Positions 1 through 3,594 of a DNA stretch of 6,417 bases are shown in pieces. The stretch spans positions 1 through 6,417 of the forward strand of contig CAZVRZ010000232.1 of the NCBI GenBank assembly GCA_964629965.1, in the 5' to 3' direction. Below the pieces are notes generated by a model. It saw nothing but the letters and a program-made list of their open reading frames with translations, searched no databases and was not told the origin of the DNA. Made by a program: the position numbers and the translations under genes. Source of the stretch: CAZVRZ01 sp964629965 (lineage in GTDB: Bacteria; Chloroflexota; Anaerolineae; Anaerolineales; UBA4823). The number at the start of each line of letters is the position of its first letter. Position 1 is the first letter of the stretch.

Positions 1-347
1 GTCATGTTCAATCCCAACTTCTCCTTCCCGAAGGTCATTTCTGCCTGACCATCGACCCCCACCCGGTTTGGAGTGACAATGATGTTCTTCTCAAAGAAGA
101 TGGCCTGCTGGGCATAGTGATGCTTGCCGGTCTCAAAATCGGTCACGGCGGTCATCAGGATATTAAACTTTATTCCGTAAATCTTGATCTTGGCCAGGGT
201 GAACTGGTAGGTGAACAACTTGCCTGCTTCGTCTGTCATGTATCCTGTGGCATACCACCATTCCGGGCCCTTCTTGTGGTACAGGAATTCATCTTCCATG
301 CTCTGGCGCGGGACACCAGGCGAGGTTGTATATTGAATATTTTTCAT
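1..347 (-). CDS. Lipocalin-like (CrtC/AttH type) protein, 5' part only
   Basis: The first 115 codons are present; the gene continues beyond the left edge. The start is ATG at 347, with GGAGA at 359-355 seven bases upstream. The protein begins MKNIQYTTSPGVPRQ and carries GPEWWYATGYM (residues 27-37), then DEAGKLFTYQFTL (39-51). An EWWY-x-TG-x(n)-G-x(n)-YQF pattern near the N-terminus is typical of the AttH / hydroxyneurosporene-synthase-like lipocalin fold (CrtC N-terminal domain). Members usually have 300-400 residues, so about a third is seen. No signal peptide is visible, although many relatives are secreted. The family covers carotenoid hydratases and many uncharacterised proteins, so no reaction can be assigned. 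It lies 67 bp downstream of the second HicB gene in the same direction and may be read through from it. The family call is from memory of the motif; the coding call is stronger. Confidence 0.62.
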   Translation of the reverse strand, partial: MKNIQYTTSPGVPRQSMEDEFLYHKKGPEWWYATGYMTDEAGKLFTYQFTLAKIKIYGIKFNILMTAVTDFETGKHHYAQQAIFFEKNIIVTPNRVGVDGQAEMTFGKEKLGLNM

Positions 348-354
348 CACAATT

Positions 355-359
355 TCTCC
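355..359 (-). promoter_or_regulatory. Ribosome binding site for the lipocalin-like gene
   Basis: On the minus strand GGAGA lies seven bases before the ATG at 347. It supports that start even though the rest of the gene is outside the window. Confidence 0.5.
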
Positions 360-365
360 ATGCAC

Positions 366-394
366 TTGACGCTTGATAGAAAAGAAACTATAGA
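366..394 (+). promoter_or_regulatory. Candidate sigma-70-type promoter pointing antisense to hicB
   Basis: TTGACG (366-371), a 17-base spacer, then TATAGA (389-394) form a good plus-strand promoter match. Transcription would start near 401 and run into the 3' end of the minus-strand HicB gene, so any product would be antisense to that gene and to the hicA remnant. It is also divergent from the lipocalin-like gene. No plus-strand gene starts here. Either it makes an antisense RNA or it is a chance match; the sequence alone cannot separate these. Confidence 0.3.
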
Positions 395-414
395 TGGCAT
401 GCCTGCGGCGAGCG

Positions 415-750
415 CTACGAATTGGTGCGTCGCAATTTATCGGCAGCCAGCCGGTTCAAACTAACGCCCGCTTCGGCTGCTTCAAGCGCCAACTGCCTGT
501 GCAATTCGGGTGGCACACGGACAAGAAACCGGCCGCTGTATTTTTTCACCGCCAGCGGCTCAGGAACAGGTTCACTGTTTGCCTGCAAATCTGCCACAAC
601 CTCAGTCACAACCACTCGTATTCCGTGGAGCGCTGCTTCCGGTTCGGACGCCAGCCAGCTAAGGCTGGGAAACTCGGCGCACATACCCACATACTCGCCA
701 TCTTCTCCAGACCAGGGGACACGGTAGGTATAACGATCATTCTCTAACAT
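415..750 (-). CDS. hicB: HicB-family antitoxin (second module)
   Basis: The product has 111 residues, a normal length for this HicB type. Residues 6-66 form the HicB partial RNase-H-like fold (RYTYRVPWSGEDGEYVGMCA, then EFPSLSWLASEPEAALHGI). Residues 71-107 form a ribbon-helix-helix DNA-binding tail (YSGRFLVRVPPELHRQLALE, then AAEAGVSLNRL). Such proteins neutralise the HicA mRNA interferase and repress their own promoter. The start is ATG at 750, with GGAGG at 764-760 nine bases upstream. That site and the first codons lie inside the end of the degenerate hicA frame, whose TGA is at 739-737, giving a 14-base overlap typical of a coupled hicA-hicB pair. Since that toxin looks broken, this antitoxin may now be an orphan. 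It is clearly different in sequence from the other HicB in this window. Confidence 0.88.
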   Translation of the reverse strand: MLENDRYTYRVPWSGEDGEYVGMCAEFPSLSWLASEPEAALHGIRVVVTEVVADLQANSEPVPEPLAVKKYSGRFLVRVPPELHRQLALEAAEAGVSLNRLAADKLRRTNS

Positions 751-905
751 CTTCTTGCGCCTCCAACCGCTCGATTGCTTTGAGCACTTGCCTTACCTGG
801 TAAGCCTTTGCCATGCCTTTATCGTTTTGAATTTTCACACGCGGATCACCTTGCCAGGGAGTTTTGTAGAAGCGGTGGCTGCGAGGGCAAGCGTAATACC
901 CACCC
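737..905 (-). pseudogene. Degenerate hicA toxin remnant, C-terminal half
   Basis: One minus-strand frame ending at TGA 739-737 encodes SHRFYKTP (from 880), then DPRVKIQ and AKAYQVRQVLKAIERLEAQE. The order SHR-[NF]-x-F/Y, V-x-I, AK-x-YQ-x-[RK]-x-V-x-x-AI matches the C-terminal half of small HicA proteins, with the SH histidine being the usual catalytic residue. No plausible start or helix precedes it in this frame. Upstream, the frame reads GGYYACPR and then unrelated sequence running towards the neighbouring hicB. In another frame the bases just upstream read NLGWVLRL, which resembles the strand before GSH in HicA, so a frameshift near 885-900 is possible. TAG interrupts that frame eight codons further up. 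I infer a toxin that lost its N-terminus by frameshift and deletion; the upstream boundary is approximate. The only starts inside the frame (a GTG and an ATG after the SHR motif) would give 33- and 25-residue peptides. Confidence 0.5.
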
Positions 906-939
906 CAAATTGCAATACTATTTTGTATGCTGTACGGCT

Positions 940-1317
940 TCAGGCAGCTTCGCGCTCTAGCACCTCATTGATCCAGCGATTCAGGCTCTTGCCCTCGCGC
1001 CGGGCACGGATGAAAATCTTGCGGTGCAGGTCGGGATCGATCCGCAGGGGCAAGTTGCCCGAGAAAGGCTTTTCTGGCTCCTCACCCCTCTCAGCACAAA
1101 AAGCCAGGTAGTCTTCAACTGAATCCCGCAGCGCCTGGCGCAACTCAGATGCGCTTTCGCCCTGGAAAGTGATCACATCACGCAGATTGATCACTTCGCC
1201 GTGAAAGGTGCCCGCTTCGTCATCATATGTAACCACACCAACATAGCCCTTGTAAGACAGGGCATTGGCGCCTGTGCTTTCCCTGGTTGCAGCACTGCTT
1301 TTTACCCGCACAGTCAT
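940..1317 (-). CDS. hicB: HicB-family antitoxin (first module)
   Basis: The product has 125 residues from ATG 1317. A GTG at 1341 would add eight residues but has no good ribosome site, whereas AAAGGAG (1332-1326) sits eight bases before ATG 1317, so I chose the shorter form. Residues 20-85 carry the HicB core (LSYKGYVGVVTYDDEAGTFH, then GEVINLRDVITFQG and ELRQALRDSVEDYLAFCAER). A PEKPFSG linker follows, and then a ribbon-helix-helix domain (88-123, LPLRIDPDLHRK, then REGKSLNRWINEVLE). The expected role is to bind and inhibit the HicA encoded just upstream and to repress the shared promoter. Its start lies 27 bases after the hicA stop, in the usual toxin-first order. The residues match a very common HicB subgroup found with the long FHRPHP type of HicA. 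Confidence 0.92.
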   Translation of the reverse strand: MTVRVKSSAATRESTGANALSYKGYVGVVTYDDEAGTFHGEVINLRDVITFQGESASELRQALRDSVEDYLAFCAERGEEPEKPFSGNLPLRIDPDLHRKIFIRARREGKSLNRWINEVLEREAA

Positions 1318-1325
1318 AAGAACCG

Positions 1326-1332
1326 CTCCTTT
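1326..1332 (-). promoter_or_regulatory. Ribosome binding site that fixes the hicB start
   Basis: AAAGGAG on the minus strand lies eight bases before ATG 1317. It falls inside the longer reading frame that would begin at GTG 1341, so it favours the 125-residue over the 133-residue product. Confidence 0.65.
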
Positions 1333-1344
1333 ACTAGTCACTGC

Positions 1345-1617
1345 CTAATCCAAATCGCCAGCGTCATCCACGATCTCAGCCTGAATCAGGAACCTGCGCA
1401 TCGATTTTACTGCACCTTTGTCCGTCTCCTTCTGTGGATGCGGGCGGTGAAACACAGCTCTCACGCCGTTGAGAGCCACCCGGACTCTGGAGCCATTGCC
1501 CTCTGATACCTCGGCCCCCAGCGCGATCAGCAGAGCCTCGATCTCGGGCCAAGGGATATTCGAGCGTACCGGATCTGTAAAGATAGCAGCCAGGGTTCGA
1601 CGATGTTTCTGGTTCAT
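1345..1617 (-). CDS. hicA: HicA-family toxin, long FHRPHP form
   Basis: The product has 90 residues with ATG at 1617. An N-terminal helix (MNQKHRRTLAAIFTDPVRSN) is followed by IPWPEIEALLIALGAEVSEG, GSRVRVALNG (42-51), AVFHRPHP (54-61) and a final helix KGAVKSMRRFLIQAEI. This is the extended HicA type that pairs with the HicB encoded next to it. HicA proteins have a double-stranded-RNA-binding-like fold and cut mRNA. The textbook GSH histidine is replaced by Arg44, as I recall for this long subgroup, and H57 and H60 of FHRPHP are the remaining histidines in the motif region, so which residue is catalytic is open. There is no Shine-Dalgarno sequence before the ATG. The nearby promoter would start the RNA only a base or two upstream, suggesting leaderless translation and low toxin output compared with the antitoxin, which has a strong ribosome site. 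Confidence 0.9.
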   Translation of the reverse strand: MNQKHRRTLAAIFTDPVRSNIPWPEIEALLIALGAEVSEGNGSRVRVALNGVRAVFHRPHPQKETDKGAVKSMRRFLIQAEIVDDAGDLD

Positions 1618-1625
1618 CTATGTAT

Positions 1626-1655
1626 ATGATATCACTGTATGATATCTCCCGTCAA
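1626..1655 (-). promoter_or_regulatory. Promoter of the hicA-hicB operon
   Basis: On the minus strand TTGACG (1655-1650) is followed by an 18-base spacer and TATCAT (1631-1626). The predicted RNA start is near 1619, with the hicA ATG at 1617, so the transcript would be leaderless or nearly so. It overlaps the inverted repeat at 1628-1646, as expected for a promoter repressed by its own antitoxin. Confidence 0.55.
1628..1646. promoter_or_regulatory. Probable HicB operator (inverted repeat)
   Basis: GATATCA (1628-1634), spacer CTGTA, TGATATC (1640-1646) form a perfect 7-base inverted repeat. The same stretch also contains a 9-base direct repeat TATGATATC (1625-1633 and 1638-1646), spaced 13 bases apart. 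It fills most of the -35/-10 spacer and reaches into the -10 of the hicA promoter. Ribbon-helix-helix antitoxins bind such sites as dimers, so binding by the adjacent HicB is a fair inference, not shown here. Confidence 0.55.
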
Positions 1656-1859
1656 GGCCTATCAAGTCATCCTAACCAGCAACTTGATTAGCATCAACTA
1701 CGATCACTACAGCGGCCGAAAATCGGTGTTGTGTAAGCAGCCTGCCCGCTTGCAAGAATATTAGCCAAAAAGCGGTTGACTTTCGGGCAATGCAATCAGC
1801 AGCGCATGGAATATCTTCCTATACCCCATTCATGGTACACTACCCCCATGCACACCGCC

Positions 1860-1886
1860 GCTGCCCAGGCTAATGACCCTGGCAGC
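1860..1886. repeat. Bulged inverted repeat (hairpin)
   Basis: GCTGCCCAGG (1860-1869) can pair with CCTGGCAGC (1878-1886) in nine base pairs with one bulged C and an 8-base loop. No T-run follows on either side, so it does not look like a terminator. No function can be assigned. Confidence 0.3.
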
Positions 1887-1942
1887 AACTGGGCTATGAG
1901 CATCCGAAGTGGCGGCAGTAAAATGCGGTATGGCATTGGAAG

Positions 1943-1948
1943 TATAAT
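1943..1948 (+). promoter_or_regulatory. Candidate -10 box of the rightward operon
   Basis: TATAAT is a consensus -10 hexamer, 85 bases before the propeller gene start. At a 16-18 base distance there is only A-rich sequence (around AAAATG) and no TTGACA-like box, so if used it would need an activator or another sigma factor. A start near 1955 would give a leader of about 79 bases that includes the 1977-2003 hairpin. Confidence 0.3.
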
Positions 1949-1976
1949 TCTAGTGTAAGCTGTTTTAACCACGTCA

Positions 1977-2003
1977 ATTAGGGCAACCCATGATTGCCCT
2001 AAT
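1977..2003. promoter_or_regulatory. Perfect 10-base inverted repeat in the leader
   Basis: ATTAGGGCAA (1977-1986), loop CCCATGA, TTGCCCTAAT (1994-2003). The stem is perfect and lies 19 bases before the AGGAGG site of the propeller gene. No run of T follows on either strand, so a classical terminator is unlikely. It could be an RNA hairpin that affects translation or stability, or an operator for a dimeric repressor. Confidence 0.5.
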
Positions 2004-2022
2004 CTAAATCATTATGGTCATC

Positions 2023-2028
2023 AGGAGG
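2023..2028 (+). promoter_or_regulatory. Strong ribosome binding site of the propeller gene
   Basis: AGGAGG lies five bases before ATG 2034. It is a consensus Shine-Dalgarno sequence, the strongest in the window, and fixes the start. Confidence 0.75.
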
Positions 2029-2033
2029 AAATC

Positions 2034-3569
2034 ATGAATGCATCTAAACTTTTCACACGATGGTTACGTTTGACCCTGCTACTGGCGCTTCTGCTGGCAG
2101 CAGTGGGAGTCTCGGGAGGACAGGCGCGGTCTGGCGACCGAACAGGACTATCCACTGCTGTTTTGGCTTCTAGCTTTGAGGAAAGCGGCCTTGCACCAAT
2201 GGGTCTATACCCGGAAGATGTATATTGGGACGAACGCATCGGGTATAACAACGGCGTTTCTGGCAGTATCTATACTATGGCTGCCGATGGCAGCGGTAAT
2301 GTGTATGTGGGCGGAGACTTCACTAGCGCCGGAGGTATAGTCGCCAACCACATTGCCCGCTGGGATGGCAGCGCTTGGCATGCCCTGGGCAGCGGGTTAA
2401 ATGATTGGGTGAACTCAATAGCCATCAGTGGCAGCAATGTTTATGTGAGTGGAAATTTCACCAGTGCTGGAGGGGTGGCCGCCACCTGCGTTGCCCGTTG
2501 GGATGGCAGTACCTGGCATGCTCTGAGTGGTGTGCCGGGTGTTATGAACGAGATTTCAGCCAGTGGCAACGATGTTTACATGGGCGGTATCATCCACACC
2601 GCTGGAGGAGTGAACTTCAACAATATCACCCGCTGGGATGGGAGTACCTGGCACACTCTGGGCGGCGGAGTAAGTAGCACCGTCTTTACAACCGTGGCCA
2701 GCGGCAGCGATGTGTACGCAGGTGGGGGCTTTCATACCGCCGAGGGGAAGACTGTTAACCATGTTGCCCGCTGGGATGGCACCACCTGGCATGCCCTGGG
2801 TAGCGGGGTCAGTGGCGGCACCTATGGTAGCGTTCATGTCGTTGCGGTAAACGGCAACGATGTATACGTGGGTGGGGATTTCACAAGTGCCGGAGGAATC
2901 GCCGCCAACCACATTGCCCGTTGGGATGGTAGCGCCTGGCATGCCCTGGGCAGCGGATTCAGCAACACAGTCTATGCTATTGCGGTTAGTGGCAGTGACG
3001 TGTACGTGGGCGGCGGATTCACCACTGCTGGCGGAGTAAACGCCAATTCTATTGCTCGCTGGGATGGCAGCAATTGGTCGCGCCTGGGTTCGGGGATCAG
3101 CGGCGGTGATGCGATTGTCACCGCAATTGCAGTCACCAACAACCAGGTTTTTGTGGGCGGAGGTTTTACTAGTGCTGGTAGCAAGCCATCCAATAACTTT
3201 GCCATCTGGCACATTCCCACGCCAAAGTTGACCATCAGCTACCCAAATGGAGCACCAGGCAGCACCTTCACCCTTACGGCTGAAAACTTTCCACCCAACA
3301 GCCCGGCTACCATCATCATCAATGGCTACACTTTTCCCACCCAAATCACTGATGCCAACGGCGGCTTGATCTTTTCAATTCATACAGCCAGCACCGCCCA
3401 AAACGGGCGTTATGTGGTCACATTTTCGGTCAACCCACAGGCCGTGGTCTCTTTCGATCTGGATAGCGCCGCGCCCATTCGTCCCGGAGATGGCTTACCA
3501 TCCCTTGAACTGCCTGACAGCGTGCCAGCGTACACCCACTTTGTCTATCTGCCCATTGCCGAGAGATAG
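2034..3569 (+). CDS. Secreted seven-repeat beta-propeller protein with Ig-like domain
   Basis: The product has 511 residues. A signal peptide covers about 1-31: basic start KLFTRWLR, hydrophobic LTLLLALLLAAVGV, cleavage likely after GGQA. Residues 65-395 hold seven repeats of 45-50 residues beginning at V90, V136, V181, V227, V277, V323 and V372. The consensus is VYVGG-x-FT-x-AGG, then ARWDGS-x-W-x-x-LGSG. Seven such units most likely fold as a seven-bladed beta-propeller; similar repeats occur in uncharacterised Chloroflexota surface proteins. Residues 398-475 look like an Ig-like sandwich (PGSTFTLTAENFPPNSPATI). After a Pro-rich linker the chain ends THFVYLPIAER, a short tail I associate with exported proteins of this phylum, perhaps a sorting or anchoring signal. 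No catalytic motif is visible. Binding of a ligand or partner at the cell surface is inferred. The membrane-protein gene follows after 25 bp and no terminator separates them. Confidence 0.85.
   Translation: MNASKLFTRWLRLTLLLALLLAAVGVSGGQARSGDRTGLSTAVLASSFEESGLAPMGLYPEDVYWDERIGYNNGVSGSIYTMAADGSGNVYVGGDFTSAGGIVANHIARWDGSAWHALGSGLNDWVNSIAISGSNVYVSGNFTSAGGVAATCVARWDGSTWHALSGVPGVMNEISASGNDVYMGGIIHTAGGVNFNNITRWDGSTWHTLGGGVSSTVFTTVASGSDVYAGGGFHTAEGKTVNHVARWDGTTWHALGSGVSGGTYGSVHVVAVNGNDVYVGGDFTSAGGIAANHIARWDGSAWHALGSGFSNTVYAIAVSGSDVYVGGGFTTAGGVNANSIARWDGSNWSRLGSGISGGDAIVTAIAVTNNQVFVGGGFTSAGSKPSNNFAIWHIPTPKLTISYPNGAPGSTFTLTAENFPPNSPATIIINGYTFPTQITDANGGLIFSIHTASTAQNGRYVVTFSVNPQAVVSFDLDSAAPIRPGDGLPSLELPDSVPAYTHFVYLPIAER
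2301..3218 (+). repeat. Seven tandem coding repeats of the propeller
   Basis: The units start at about 2301, 2439, 2574, 2712, 2862, 3000 and 3147, with periods of 45, 46, 49 or 50 codons. Units 1 and 5 are nearly the same at protein level over 33 residues (31 identical) while differing at 15 of 99 bases. Unit 7 is the most diverged and ends AIWHIP in place of ARWDGS. Confidence 0.85.
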
Positions 3570-3594
3570 TACGTCTACGGTCTGATTTAGCTAG

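Larger units (their letters stand above)
1656..2033. other. Intergenic region between leftward and rightward genes
   Basis: No convincing gene is present. A 60-codon plus-strand frame at 1776-1958 starts with TTG and has no ribosome site or recognisable motif. The region holds small inverted repeats (ATCAAGT 1661-1667 with ACTTGAT 1682-1688; a bulged hairpin at 1860-1886), a TATAAT at 1943-1948 and a perfect hairpin at 1977-2003. It should contain the promoter of the rightward operon. Confidence 0.6.

Noticed and set aside
117..1111. Plus-strand frames of 100-118 codons over the HicB and lipocalin-like genes
   Set aside because: These are opposite-strand shadows; the minus-strand proteins have clear family motifs and ribosome sites, and these have neither.
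1318..1341. Eight-residue N-terminal extension of the first HicB from GTG 1341
   Set aside because: AAAGGAG lies inside this extension at the right distance from ATG 1317, and the residues are not part of the conserved HicB core.
1661..1688. ATCAAGT / ACTTGAT inverted repeat as an attachment or operator site
   Set aside because: Only seven bases with a 14-base loop, not overlapping a promoter; expected by chance at this length.
1776..1958. 60-codon plus-strand frame in the intergenic region
   Set aside because: It starts with TTG, has no ribosome site, no hydrophobic or conserved pattern, and covers the hairpin at 1860-1886.
2556..3344. 262-codon minus-strand open frame opposite the propeller gene
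   Set aside because: It mirrors the tandem repeats of the plus-strand gene, has no known motif, and lies fully antisense to a well-supported exported protein with a strong ribosome site.
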